DNA of 64,000 bases from Pardosa pseudoannulata (Eukaryota; Arthropoda; Arachnida; Araneae; Lycosidae). The stretch spans positions 1 through 64,000 of the forward strand of contig JAGEOH010000237.1 in assembly GCA_032207245.1 (NCBI GenBank), given 5' to 3'. Of the stretch, positions 40,863 through 55,800 are shown in pieces. Numbering within the stretch: the stretch's first letter is position 1; each line of letters starts with the position of its first letter. The notes below the pieces were generated by a model. That model saw nothing but the letters and a program-made list of their open reading frames with translations, did no database searches and was not told where the DNA came from. A program made the translations under genes and the position numbers.

Positions 40863-43800
40863 GGCAATTTAATAAAATAAACGATTTAAGTCTAATTTGC
40901 AAGGTTAAAATCCATTTCCGAACAAAAAACTTGAAAATTTAAAAAAAGAATAAAAAACACGGATTTGACGGATTTCGGAGCCATTCTGGGCATCAAAAAA
41001 TCAACTTTCTTAAATGATAATAAAAATAGGTTTTTCGGACAGTTTTTCCTCGGCAATTTAATAAAATAAACGATTTAAGTCTAATTTGCAAGGTTAAAAT
41101 ATCGAAAAAAATTTTTGAACAAATTAATTGAAAAACACGTAAAAAACACGGATTTACGGATTTGGAGCATCTCATCAAAAAATCAACTTTCTTAATGATA
41201 ATAAAAATAGGTTTTTCGGACAGTTTTTCCTCGGCAATTTAATAAAATAAACGATTTACGTCTAATTTGCAAGGTTAAAATCCATTTCCGAACAAAAAAC
41301 TTGAAAATTTACAAAAACCGTAAAAAACACGGATTTGACGGATTTCGGAGCCATTCTGGGCATCAAAAAATCAACTTTCTTAAATGATAATAAAAATAGG
41401 TTTTTCGGACAGTTTTTCCTCGGCAATTTAATAAAAAAACGATTTAAGTCTAATTTGCAAGGTTAAAATCCATTTCCGAACAAAAAACTTGAAAATTTAC
41501 AAAAAGCGTAAAAAACACGGATTTGACGGATTTCGGAGCCATTCTGGGCATCAAAAAATCAACTTTCTTAAATGATAATAAAAATAGGTTTTTCGGACAG
41601 TTTTTCCTCGGCAATTTAATAAAATAAACGATTTAAGTCTAATTTGCAAGGTTAAAATCCATTTCCGAACAAAAAACTTGAAAATTTACAAATAACATAA
41701 AAAACACGGATTTGACGGATTTCGGAGCCATTCTGGGCATCAAAAAATCAACTTTCTTAAATGATAATAAAAATAGGTTTTTCGGACAGTTTTTCCTCGG
41801 CAATTTAATAAAATAAACGATTTAAGTCTAATTTGCAAGGTTAAAATCCATTTCCGAACAAAAAACTTGAAAATTTACAAAAAGCGTAAAAAACACGGAT
41901 TTGACGGATTTCGGAGCCATTCTGGGCATCAAAAAATCAACTTTCTTAAATGATAATAAAAATAGGTTTTTCGGACAGTTTTTCCTCGGCAATTTAATAA
42001 AATAAACGATTTAAGTCTAATTTGCAAGGTTAAAATCCATTTCCGAACAAAAAACTTGAAAATTTACAAATAACGTAAAAAACACGGATTTGACGGATTT
42101 CGGAGCCATTCTGGGCATCAAAAAATCAACTTTCTTAAATGATAATAAAAATAGGTTTTTCGGACAGTTTTTCCTCGGCAATTTAATAAAATAAACGATT
42201 TAAGTCTAATTTGCAAGGTTAAAATCCATTTCCGAACAAAAAACTTGAAAATTTACAAAAACCGTAAAAAACACGGATTTGACGGATTTCGGAGCCATTC
42301 TGGGCATCAAAAAATCAACTTTCTTAAATGATAATAAAAATAGGTTTTTCGGACAGTTTTTCCTCGGCAATTTAATAAAATAAACGATTTAAGTCTAATT
42401 TGCAAGGTTAAAATCCATTTCCGAACAAAAAACTTGAAAATTTACAAAAACCGTAAAAAACACGGATTTGACGGATTTCGGAGCCATTCTGGGCATCGAA
42501 AAATCAACTTTCTTAAATGATAATAAAAATAGGTTTTTCGGACAGTTTTTCCTCGGCAATTTAATAAAATAAACGATTTAAGTCTAATTTGCAAGGTTAA
42601 AATCCATTTCCGAACAAAAAACTTGAAAATTTACAAAAACCGTAAAAAACACGGATTTGACGGATTTCGGAGCCATTCTGGTCATCGAAAAATCAACTTT
42701 CTTAAATGATAATAAAAATAGGTTTTTCGGACAGTTTTTCCTCGGCAATTTAATAAAATAAACGATTTAAGTCTAATTTGCAAGGTTAAAATCCATTTCC
42801 GAACAAAAAACTTGAAAATTTACAAAAACCGTAAAAAACACGGATTTGACGGATTTCGGAGCCATTCTGGGCATCAAAAATCAACTTTCTTAAATGATAA
42901 TAAAAATAGGTTTTTCGGACAGTTTTTCCTCGGCAATTTAATAAAATAAACGATTTAAGTCTAATTTGCAAGGTTAAAATCCATTTCCGAACAAAAAACT
43001 TGAAAATTTACAAAAACCGTAAAAAACACGGATTTGACGGATTTCGGAGCCATTCTGGGCATCAAAAATCAACTTTCTTAAATGATAATAAAAATAGGTT
43101 TTTCGGACAGTTTTTCCTCGGCAATTTAATAAAATAAACGATTTAAGTCTAATTTGCAAGGTTAAAATCCATTTCCGAACAAAAAACTTGAAAATTTACA
43201 AAAACCATAAAAAACACGGATTTGACGGATTTCGGAGCCATTCTGGGCATCAAAAAATCAACTTTCTTAAATGATAATAAAAATAATTTTTTCGGACAGT
43301 TTTTCCTCGGCAATTTAATAAAATAAACGATTTAAGTCTAATTTGCAAGGTTAAAATCCATTTCCGAACAAAAAACTTGAAAATTTACAAAAAACCGTAA
43401 AAAACACGGATTTGACGGATTTCGGAGCCATTCTGGGCATCAAAAAATCAACTTTCTTAAATGATAATAAAAATAGGTTTTTCGGACAGTTTTTCCTCGG
43501 CAATTTAATAAAATAAACGATTTAAGTCTAATTTGCAAGGTTAAAATCCATTTCCGAACAAAAAACTTGAAAATTTACAAAAAACCGTAAAAAACACGGA
43601 TTTGACGGATTTCGGAGCCATTCTGGGCATCAAAAATCAACTTTCTTAAATGATAATAAAAATAGGTTTTTCGGACAGTTTTTCCTCGGCAATTTAATAA
43701 AATAAACGATTTAAGTCTAATTTGCAAGGTTAAAATCCATTTCCGAACAAAAAACTTGAAAATTTACAAAAACCGTAAAAAACACGGATTTGACGGATTT

Positions 43801-46800
43801 CGGAGCCATTCTGGGCATCAAAAAATCAACTTTCTTAAATGATAATAAAAATAGTTTTTTCGGACAGTTTTTCCTCGGCAATTTAATAAAATAAACGATT
43901 TAAGTCTAATTTGCAAGGTTAAAATCCATTTCCGAACAAAAAACTTGAAAATTTACAAAAAACCGTAAAAAACACGGATTTGACGGATTTCGGAGCCATT
44001 CTGGGCATCAAAAAATCAACTTTCTTAAATGATAATAAAAATAGGTTTTTCGGACAGTTTTTCCTCGGCAATTTAATAAAATAAACGATTTAAGTCTAAT
44101 TTGCAAGGTTAAAATCCATTTCCGAACAAAAAACTTGAAAATTTACAAAAACCGTAAAAAACACGGATTTGACGGATTTCGGAGCCATTCTGGGCATCAA
44201 AAATCAACTTTCTTAAATGATAATAAAAATAGGTTTTTCGGACAGTTTTTCCTCGGCAATTTAATAAAATAAACGATTTAAGTCTAATTTGCAAGGTTAA
44301 AATCCATTTCCGAACAAAAAACTTGAAAATTTACAAAAAACCGTAAAAAACACGGATTTGACGGATTTCGGAGCCATTCTGGGCATCAAAAATCAACTTT
44401 CTTAAATGATAATAAAAATAGGTTTTTCGGACAGTTTTTCCTCGGCAATTTAATAAAATAAACGATTTAAGTCTAATTTGCAAGGTTAAAATCCATTTCC
44501 GAACAAAAAACTTGAAAATTTACAAAAACCGTAAAAAACACGGATTTGACGGATTTCGGAGCCATTCTGGGCATCAAAAAATCAACTTTCTTAAATGATA
44601 ATAAAAATAGGTTTTTCGGACAGTTTTTCCTCGGCAATTTAATAAAATAAACGATTTAAGTCTAATTTGCAAGGTTAAAATCCATTTCCGAACAAAAAAC
44701 TTGAAAATTTACAAAAAGCGTAAAAAACACGGATTTGACGGATTTCGGAGCCATTCTGGGCATCAAAAAATCAACTTTCTTAAATGATAATAAAAATAGG
44801 TTTTTCGGACAGTTTTTCCTCGGCAATTTAATAAAATAAACGATTTAAGTCTAATTTGCAAGGTTAAAATCCATTTCCGAACAAAAAACTTGAAAATTTA
44901 CAAAAACCGTAAAAAACACGGATTTGACGGATTTCGGAGCCATTCTGGGCATCAAAAAATCAACTTTCTTAAATGATAATAAAAATAGGTTTTTCGGACA
45001 GTTTTTCCTCGGCAATTTAATAAAATAAACGATTTAAGTCTAATTTGCAAGGTTAAAATCCATTTCCGAACAAAAAACTTGAAAATTTACAAAAACCGTA
45101 AAAAACACGGATTTGACGGATTTCGGAGCCATTCTGGGCATCAAAAAATCAACTTTCTTAAATGATAATAAAAATAGGTTTTTCGGACAGTTTTTCCTCG
45201 GCAATTTAATAAAATAAACGATTTAAGTCTAATTTGCAAGGTTAAAATCCATTTCCGAACAAAAAACTTGAAAATTTACAAAAACCGTAAAAAACACGGA
45301 TTTGACGGATTTCGGAGCCATTCTGGGCATCAAAAATCAACTTTCTTAAATGATAATAAAAATAGGTTTTTCGGACAGTTTTTCCTCGGCAATTTAATAA
45401 AATAAACGATTTAAGTCTAATTTGCAAGGTTAAAATCCATTTCCGAACAAAAAACTTGAAAATTTACAAAAACCGTAAAAAACACGGATTTGACGGATTT
45501 CGGAGCCATTCTGGGCATCGAAAAATCAACTTTCTTAAATGATAATAAAAATAGGTTTTTCGGACAGTTTTTCCTCGGCAATTTAATAAAAAAACGATTT
45601 AAGTCTAATTTGCAAGGTTAAAATCCATTTCCGAACAAAAAACTTGAAAATTTACAAAAACCGTAAAAAACACGGATTTGACGGATTTCGGAGCCATTCT
45701 GGGCATCAAAAATCAACTTTCTTAAATGATAATAAAAATAGGTTTTTCGGACAGTTTTTCCTCGGCAATTTAATAAAATAAACGATTTAAGTCTAATTTG
45801 CAAGGTTAAAATCCATTTCCGAACAAAAAACTTGAAAATTTACAAAAAAACCGTAAAAAACACGGATTTGACGGATTTCGGAGCCATTCTGGGCATCAAA
45901 AAATCAACTTTCTTAAATGATAATAAAAATAGGTTTTTCGGACAGTTTTTCCTCGGCAATTTAATAAAATAAACGATTTAAGTCTAATTTGCAAGGTTAA
46001 AATCCATTTCCGAACAAAAAACTTGAAAATTTACAAAAACCGTAAAAAACACGGATTTGACGGATTTCGGAGCCATTCTGGGCATCGAAAAATCAACTTT
46101 CTTAAATGATAATAAAAATAGGTTTTTCGGACAGTTTTTCCTCGGCAATTTAATAAAATAAACGATTTAAGTCTAATTTGCAAGGTTAAAATCCATTTCC
46201 GAACAAAAAACTTGAAAATTTACAAAAACCGTAAAAAAACACGGATTTGACGGATTTCGGAGCCATTCTGGGCATCAAAAAATCAACTTTCTTAAATGAT
46301 AATAAAAATAGGTTTTTCGGACAGTTTTTCCTCGGCAATTTAATAAAATAAACGATTTAAGTCTAATTTGCAAGGTTAAAATCCATTTCCGAACAAAAAA
46401 CTTGAAAATTTACAAAAACGTAAAAAACACGGATTTGACGGATTTCGGAGCCATTCTGGGCATCGAAAATTATACTTTCTTAAATGATAATAAAAATAGG
46501 TTTTTCGGACAGTTTTTCCTCGGCAATTTAATAAAATAAACGATTTAAGTCTAATTTGCAAGGTTAAAATCCATTTCCGAACAAAAAACTTGAAAATTTA
46601 CAAAAACCGTAAAAAACACGGATTTGACGGATTTCGGAGCCATTCTGGGCATCAAAAAATCAACTTTCTTAAATGATAATAAAAATAGGTTTTTCGGACA
46701 GTTTTTCCTCGGCAATTTAATAAAAATAAACGATTTAAGTCTAATTTGCAAGGTTAAAATCCATTTCCGAACAAAAAACTTGAAAATTTACAAAAACCGT

Positions 46801-49800
46801 AAAAAACACGGATTTGACGGATTTCGGAGCCATTCTGGGCATCAAAAATCAACTTTCTTAAATGATAATAAAAATAGGTTTTTCGGACAGTTTTTCCTCG
46901 GCAATTTAATAAAATAAACGATTTAAGTCTAATTTGCAAGGTTAAAATCCATTTCCGAACAAAAAACTTGAAAATTTACAAAAACCGTAAAAAACACGGA
47001 TTTGACGGATTTCGGAGCCATTCTGGGCATCAAAAAATCAACTTTCTTAAATGATAATAAAAATAGGTTTTTCGGACAGTTTTTCCTCGGCAATTTAATA
47101 AAATAAACGATTTAAGTCTAATTTGCAAGGTTAAAATCCATTTCCGAACAAAAAACTTGAAAATTTACAAAAAGCGTAAAAAACACGGATTTGACGGATT
47201 TCGGAGCCATTCTGGGCATAAAAATACACTTTCTTAAATGATAATAAAAATAGGTTTTTTTGGACATTTTTCCTCGGCAATTTAATAAAATAAACGATTT
47301 AAGTCTAATTTGCAAGGTTAAAATCCATTTCCGAACAAAAAACTTGAAAATTTACAAAAAACCGTAAAAAACACGGATTTGACGGATTTCGGAGCCATTC
47401 TGGGCATCAAAAAATCAACTTTCTTAAATGATAATAAAAATAGGTTTTTCGGACAGTTTTTTCCTCGGCAATTTAATAAAATAAACGATTTAAGTCTAAT
47501 TTGCAAGGTTAAAATCCATTTCCGAACAAAAAACTTGAAAATTTACAAAAACCGTAAAAAACACGGATTTGACGGATTTCGGAGCCATTCTGGGCATCAA
47601 AAAATCAACTTTCTTAAATGATAATAAAAATAGGTTTTTCGGACAGTTTTTCCTCGGCAATTTAATAAAATAAACGATTTAAGTCTAATTTGCAAGGTTA
47701 AAATCCATTTCCGAACAAAAAACTTGAAAATTTACAAAAACCGTAAAAAACACGGATTTGACGGATTTCGGAGCCATTCTGGGCATCAAAAAATCAACTT
47801 TCTTAAATGATAATAAAAATAGGTTTTTCGGACAGTTTTTCCTCGGCAATTTAATAAAATAAACGATTTAAGTCTAATTTGCAAGGTTAAAATCCATTTC
47901 CGAACAAAAAACTTGAAAATTTACAAAAACCGTAAAAAACACGGATTTGACGGATTTCGGAGCCATTCTGGGCATCAAAAAATCAACTTTCTTAAATGAT
48001 AATAAAAATAGGTTTTTCGGACAGTTTTTCCTCGGCAATTTAATAAAATAAACGATTTAAGTCTAATTTGCAAGGTTAAAATCCATTTCCGAACAAAAAA
48101 CTTGAAAATTTACAAAAACCGTAAAAAACACGGATTTGACGGATTTCGGAGCCATTCTGGGCATCGAAAAATCAACTTTCTTAAATGATAATAAAAATAG
48201 GTTTTTCGGACAGTTTTTCCTCGGCAATTTAATAAAATAAACGATTTAAGTCTAATTTGCAAGGTTAAAATCCATTTCCGAACAAAAAACTTGAAAATTT
48301 ACAAAAACCGTAAAAAACACGGATTTGACGGATTTCGGAGCCATTCTGGGCATCAAAAAATCAACTTTCTTAAATGATAATAAAAATAGGTTTTTCGGAC
48401 AGTTTTTCCTCGGCAATTTAATAAAATAAACGATTTAAGTCTAATTTGCAAGGTTAAAATCCATTTCCGAACAAAAAACTTGAAAATTTACAAATAACGT
48501 AAAAAACACGGATTTGACGGATTTCGGAGCCATTCTGGGCATCGAAAAATCAACTTTCTTAAATGATAATAAAAATAGGTTTTTCGGACAGTTTTTCCTC
48601 GGCAATTTAATAAAATAAACGATTTAAGTCTAATTTGCAAGGTTAAAATCCATTTCCGAACAAAAAACTTGAAAATTTACAAAAAGCGTAAAAAACACGG
48701 ATTTGACGGATTTCGGAGCCATTCTGGGCATCAAAAAATCAACTTTCTTAAATGATAATAAAAATAGGTTTTTCGGACAGTTTTTCCTCGGCAATTTAAT
48801 AAAATAAACGATTTAAGTCTAATTTGCAAGGTTAAAATCCATTTCCGAACAAAAAACTTGAAAATTTACAAAAAACGTAAAAAACACGGATTTGACGGAT
48901 TTCGGAGCCATTCTGGGCATCAAAAATCAACTTTCTTAAATGATAATAAAAATAGGTTTTTCGGACAGTTTTTCCTCGGCAATTTAATAAAATAAACGAT
49001 TTAAGTCTAATTTGCAAGGTTAAAATCCATTTCCGAACAAAAAACTTGAAAATTTACAAAAACCGTAAAAAACACGGATTTGACGGATTTCGGAGCCATT
49101 CTGGGCATCAAAAATCAACTTTCTTAAATGATAATAAAAATAGGTTTTTCGGACAGTTTTTTCTCGGCAATTTAATAAAATAAACGATTTAAGTCTAATT
49201 TGCAAGGTTAAAATCCATTTCCGAACAAAAAACTTGAAAATTTACAAAAACCGTAAAAAACACGGATTTGACGGATTTCGGAGCCATTCTGGGCATCAAA
49301 AAATCAACTTTCTTAAATGATAATAAAAATAGGTTTTTCGGACAGTTTTTTCCTCGGCAATTTAATAAAATAAACGATTTAAGTCTAATTTGCAAGGTTA
49401 AAATCCATTTCCGAACAAAAAACTTGAAAATTTACAAAAACCGTAAAAAACACGGATTTGACGGATTTCGGAGCCATTCTGGGCATCAAAAAATCAACTT
49501 TCTTAAATGATAATAAAAATAGGTTTTTCGGACAGTTTTTCCTCGGCAATTTAATAAAATAAACGATTTAAGTCTAATTTGCAAGGTTAAAATCCATTTC
49601 CGAACAAAAAACTTGAAAATTTACAAAAACCGTAAAAAACACGGATTTGACGGATTTCGGAGCCATTCTGGGCATCAAAAAATCAACTTTCTTAAATGAT
49701 AATAAAAATAGGTTTTTCGGACAGTTTTTCCTCGGCAATTTAATAAAATAAACGATTTAAGTCTAATTTGCAAGGTTAAAATCCATTTCCGAACAAAAAC

Positions 49801-52800
49801 CTTGAAAATTCAAAAAAACCGTAAAAAACACGGATTTGACGGATTTCGGAGCCATTCTGGGCATCAAAAAATCAACTTTCTTAAATGATAATAAAAATAG
49901 GTTTTTCGGACAGTTTTTCCTCGGCAATTTAATAAAATAAACGATTTAAGTCTAATTTGCAAGGTTAAAATCCATTTCCGAACAAAAAACTTGAAAATTT
50001 ACAAAAACCGTAAAAAACACGGATTTGACGGATTTCGGAGCCATTCTGGGCATCAAAAAATCAACTTTCTTAAATGATAATAAAAATAGGTTTTTCGGAC
50101 AGTTTTTCCTCGGCAATTTAATAAAATAAACGATTTAAGTCTAATTTGCAAGGTTAAAATCCATTTCCGAACAAAAAACTTGAAAATTTACAAAAAGCGT
50201 AAAAAACACGGATTTGACGGATTTCGGAGCCATTCTGGGCATCAAAAATCAACTTTCTTAAATGATAATAAAAATAGGTTTTTCGGACAGTTTTTCCTCG
50301 GCAATTTAATAAAATAAACGATTTAAGTCTAATTTGCAAGGTTAAAATCCATTTCCGAACAAAAAACTTGAAAATTTACAAAAACCGTAAAAAACACGGA
50401 TTTGACGGATTTCGGAGCCATTCTGGGCATCAAAAAATCAACTTTCTTAAATGATAATAAAAATAGGTTTTTCGGACAGTTTTTCCTCGGCAATTTAATA
50501 AAATAAACGATTTAAGTCTAATTTGCAAGGTTAAAATCCATTTCCGAACAAAAAACTTGAAAATTTACAAAAAGCGTAAAAAACACGGATTTGACGGATT
50601 TCGGAGCCATTCTGGGCATCGAAAAATCAACTTTCTTAAATGATAATAAAAATAGGTTTTTCGGACAGTTTTTCCTCGGCAATTTAATAAAATAAACGAT
50701 TTAAGTCTAATTTGCAAGGTTAAAATCCATTTCCGAACAAAAAACTTGAAAATTTACAAAAACCGTAAAAAACACGGATTTGACGGATTTCGGAGCCATT
50801 CTGGGCATCGAAAAATCAACTTTCTTAAATGATAATAAAAATAGGTTTTTCGGACAGTTTTTTCCTCGGCAATTTAATAAAATAAACGATTTAAGTCTAA
50901 TTTGCAAGGTTAAAATCCATTTCCGAACAAAAAACTTGAAAATTTACAAAAACCGTAAAAAACACGGATTTGACGGATTTCGGAGCCATTCTGGGCATCA
51001 AAAAATCAACTTTCTTAAATGATAATAAAAATAGGTTTTTCGGACAGTTTTTCCTCGGCAATTTAATAAAATAAACGATTTAAGTCTAATTTGCAAGGTT
51101 AAAATCCATTTCCGAACAAAAAACTTGAAAATTTACAAAAACCGTAAAAAACACGGATTTGACGGATTTCGGAGCCATTCTGGGCATCAAAAATCAACTT
51201 TCTTAAATGATAATAAAAATAGGTTTTTCGGACAGTTTTTCCTCGGCAATTTAATAAAATAAACGATTTAAGTCTAATTTGCAAGGTTAAAATCCATTTC
51301 CGAACAAAAAACTTGAAAATTTACAAAAACCGTAAAAAACACGGATTTGACGGATTTCGGAGCCATTCTGGGCATCAAAAAATCAACTTTCTTAAATGAT
51401 AATAAAAATAGGTTTTTCGGACAGTTTTTCCTCGGCAATTTAATAAAATAAACGATTTAAGTCTAATTTGCAAGGTTAAAATCCATTTCCGAACAAAAAA
51501 CTTGAAAATTTACAAAAACCGTAAAAAACACGGATTTGACGGATTTCGGAGCCATTCTGGGCATCAAAAAATCAACTTTCTTAAATGATAATAAAAATAG
51601 GTTTTTCGGACAGTTTTTCCTCGGCAATTTAATAAAATAAACGATTTAAGTCTAATTTGCAAGGTTAAAATCCATTTCCGAACAAAAAACTTGAAAATTT
51701 ACAAAAACCGTAAAAAACACGGATTTGACGGATTTCGGAGCCATTCTGGGCATCAAAAAATCAACTTTCTTAAATGATAATAAAAATAGGTTTTTCGGAC
51801 AGTTTTTCCTCGGCAATTTAATAAAATAAACGATTTAAGTCTAATTTGCAAGGTTAAAATCCATTTCCGAACAAAAAACTTGAAAATTTACAAAAAGCGT
51901 AAAAAACACGGATTTGACGGATTTCGGAGCCATTCTGGGCATCAAAAAATCAACTTTCTTAAATGATAATAAAAATAGGTTTTTCGGACAGTTTTTCCTC
52001 GGCAATTTAATAAAATAAACGATTTAAGTCTAATTTGCAAGGTTAAAATCCATTTCCGAACAAAAAACTTGAAAATTTACAAAAACCGTAAAAAACACGG
52101 ATTTGACGGATTTCGGAGCCATTCTGGGCATCAAAAAATCAACTTTCTTAAATGATAATAAAAATAGGTTTTTCGGACAGTTTTTCCTCGGCAATTTAAT
52201 AAAATAAACGATTTAAGTCTAATTTGCAAGGTTAAAATCCATTTCCGAACAAAAAACTTGAAAATTTACAAAAACCGTAAAAAACACGGATTTGACGGAT
52301 TTCGGAGCCATTCTGGGCATCAAAAATCAACTTTCTTAAATGATAATAAAAATAGGTTTTTCGGACAGTTTTTCCTCGGCAATTTAATAAAATAAACGAT
52401 TTAAGTCTAATTTGCAAGGTTAAAATCCATTTCCGAACAAAAAACTTGAAAATTTACAAAAACCGTAAAAAACACGGATTTGACGGATTTCGGAGCCATT
52501 CTGGGCATCAAAAAATCAACTTTCTTAAATGATAATAAAAATAGGTTTTTCGGACAGTTTTTCCTCGGCAATTTAATAAAATAAACGATTTAAGTCTAAT
52601 TTGCAAGGTTAAAATCCATTTCCGAACAAAAAACTTGAAAATTTACAAAAACCGTAAAAAACACGGATTTGACGGATTTCGGAGCCATTCTGGGCATCAA
52701 AAAATCAACTTTCTTAAATGATAATAAAAATAGGTTTTTCGGACAGTTTTTATTCGGCAATTTAATAAAATAAACGATTTAAGTCTAATTTGCAAGGTTA

Positions 52801-55800
52801 AAATCCATTTCCGAACAAAAAACTTGAAAATTTACAAAAACCGTAAAAAACACGGATTTGACGGATTTCGGAGCCATTCTGGGCATCAAAAAATCAACTT
52901 TCTTAAATGATAATAAAAATAGGTTTTTCGGACAGTTTTTCCTCGGCAATTTAATAAAATAAACGATTTAAGTCTAATTTGCAAGGTTAAAATCCATTTC
53001 CGAACAAAAAACTTGAAAATTTACAAAAACCGTAAAAAACACGGATTTGACGGATTTCGGAGCCATTCTGGGCATCAAAAAATCAACTTTCTTAAATGAT
53101 AATAAAAATAGGTTTTTCGGACAGTTTTTCCTCGGCAATTTAATAAAATAAACGATTTAAGTCTAATTTGCAAGGTTAAAATCCATTTCCGAACAAAAAA
53201 CTTGAAAATTTACAAAAACCGTAAAAAACACGGATTTGACGGATTTCGGAGCCATTCTGGGCATCAAAAAATCAACTTTCTTAAATGATAATAAAAATAG
53301 GTTTTTCGGACAGTTTTTCCTCGGCAATTTAATAAAATAAACGATTTAAGTCTAATTTGCAAGGTTAAAATCCATTTCCGAACAAAAAACTTGAAAATTT
53401 ACAAAAACCGTAAAAAACACGGATTTGACGGATTTCGGAGCCATTCTGGGCATCAAAAAATCAACTTTCTTAAATGATAATAAAAATAGGTTTTTCGGAC
53501 AGTTTTTCCTCGGCAATTTAATAAAATAAACGATTTAAGTCTAATTTGCAAGGTTAAAATCCATTTCCGAACAAAAAACTTGAAAATTTACAAAAACCGT
53601 AAAAAACACGGATTTGACGGATTTCGGAGCCATTCTGGGCATCAAAAAATCAACTTTCTTAAATGATAATAAAAATAGGTTTTTCGGACAGTTTTTCCTC
53701 GGCAATTTAATAAAATAAACGATTTAAGTCTAATTTGCAAGGTTAAAATCCATTTCCGAACAAAAAACTTGAAAATTTACAAAAACCGTAAAAAACACGG
53801 ATTTGACGGATTTCGGAGCCATTCTGGGCATCAAAAAATCAACTTTCTTAAATGATAATAAAAATAGGTTTTTCGGACAGTTTTTCCTCGGCAATTTAAT
53901 AAAATAAACGATTTAAGTCTAATTTGCAAGGTTAAAATCCATTTCCGAACAAAAAACTTGAAAATTTACAAAAAGCGTAAAAAACACGGATTTGACGGAT
54001 TTCGGAGCCATTCTGGGCATCAAAAAATCAACTTTCTTAAATGATAATAAAAATAGGTTTTTCGGACAGTTTTTCCTCGGCAATTTAATAAAATAAACGA
54101 TTTAAGTCTAATTTGCAAGGTTAAAATCCATTTCCGAACAAAAAACTTGAAAATTTACAAAAAGCGTAAAAAACACGGATTTGACGGATTTCGGAGCCAT
54201 TCTGGGCATCAAAAAATCAACTTTCTTAAATGATAATAAAAATAGGTTTTTCGGACAGTTTTTCCTCGGCAATTTAATAAAATAAACGATTTAAGTCTAA
54301 TTTGCAAGGTTAAAATCCATTTCCGAACAAAAAACTTGAAAATTTACAAAAAGCGTAAAAAACACGGATTTGACGGATTTCGGAGCCATTCTGGGCATCG
54401 AAAAATCAACTTTCTTAAATGATAATAAAAATAGGTTTTTCGGACAGTTTTTCCTCGGCAATTTAATAAAATAAACGATTTAAGTCTAATTTGCAAGGTT
54501 AAAATCCATTTCCGAACAAAAAACTTGAAAATTTACAAAAAAAATAAAAAACACGGATTTGACGGATTTCGGAGCCATTCTGGGCATCAAAAAATCAACT
54601 TTCTTAAATGATAATAAAAATAGGTTTTTCGGACAGTTTTTCCTCGGCAATTTAATAAAATAAACGATTTAAGTCTAATTTGCAAGGTTAAAATCCATTT
54701 CCGAACAAAAAACTTGAAAATTTACAAAAAGCGTAAAAAACACGGATTTGACGGATTTCGGAGCCATTCTGGGCATCAAAAATCAACTTTCTTAAATGAT
54801 AATAAAAATAGGTTTTTCGGACAGTTTTTCCTCGGCAATTTAATAAAATAAACGATTTAAGTCTAATTTGCAAGGTTAAAATCCATTTCCGAACAAAAAA
54901 CTTGAAAATTTACAAAAAGCGTAAAAAACACGGATTTGACGGATTTCGGAGCCATTCTGGGCATCAAAAAATCAACTTTCTTAAATGATAATAAAAATAG
55001 GTTTTTCGGACAGTTTTTATTCGGCAATTTAATAAAATAAACGATTTAAGTCTAATTTGCAAGGTTAAAATCCATTTCCGAACAAAAAACTTGAAAATTT
55101 ACAAAAAGCGTAAAAAACACGGATTTGACGGATTTCGGAGCCATTCTGGGCATCAAAAAATCAACTTTCTTAAATGATAATAAAAATAGGTTTTTCGGAC
55201 AGTTTTTCCTCGGCAATTTAATAAAATAAACGATTTAAGTCTAATTTGCAAGGTTAAAATCCATTTCCGAACAAAAAACTTGAAAATTTACAAAAACCGT
55301 AAAAAACACGGATTTGACGGATTTCGGAGCCATTCTGGGCATCAAAAAATCAACTTTCTTAAATGATAATAAAAATAGGTTTTTCGGACAGTTTTTTCCT
55401 CGGCAATTTAATAAAATAAACGATTTAAGTCTAATTTGCAAGGTTAAAATCCATTTCCGAACAAAAAACTTGAAAATTTACAAAAACCGTAAAAAACACG
55501 GATTTGACGGATTTCGGAGCCATTCTGGGCATCAAAAAATCAACTTTCTTAAATGATAATAAAAATAGGTTTTTCGGACAGTTTTTCCTCGGCAATTTAA
55601 TAAAATAAACGATTTAAGTCTAATTTGCAAGGTTAAAATCCATTTCCGAACAAAAAACTTGAAAATTTACAAAAACCGTAAAAAACACGGATTTGACGGA
55701 TTTCGGAGCCATTCTGGGCATCAAAAAATCAACTTTCTTAAATGATAATAAAAATAGGTTTTTCGGACAGTTTTTCCTCGGCAATTTAATAAAATAAACG

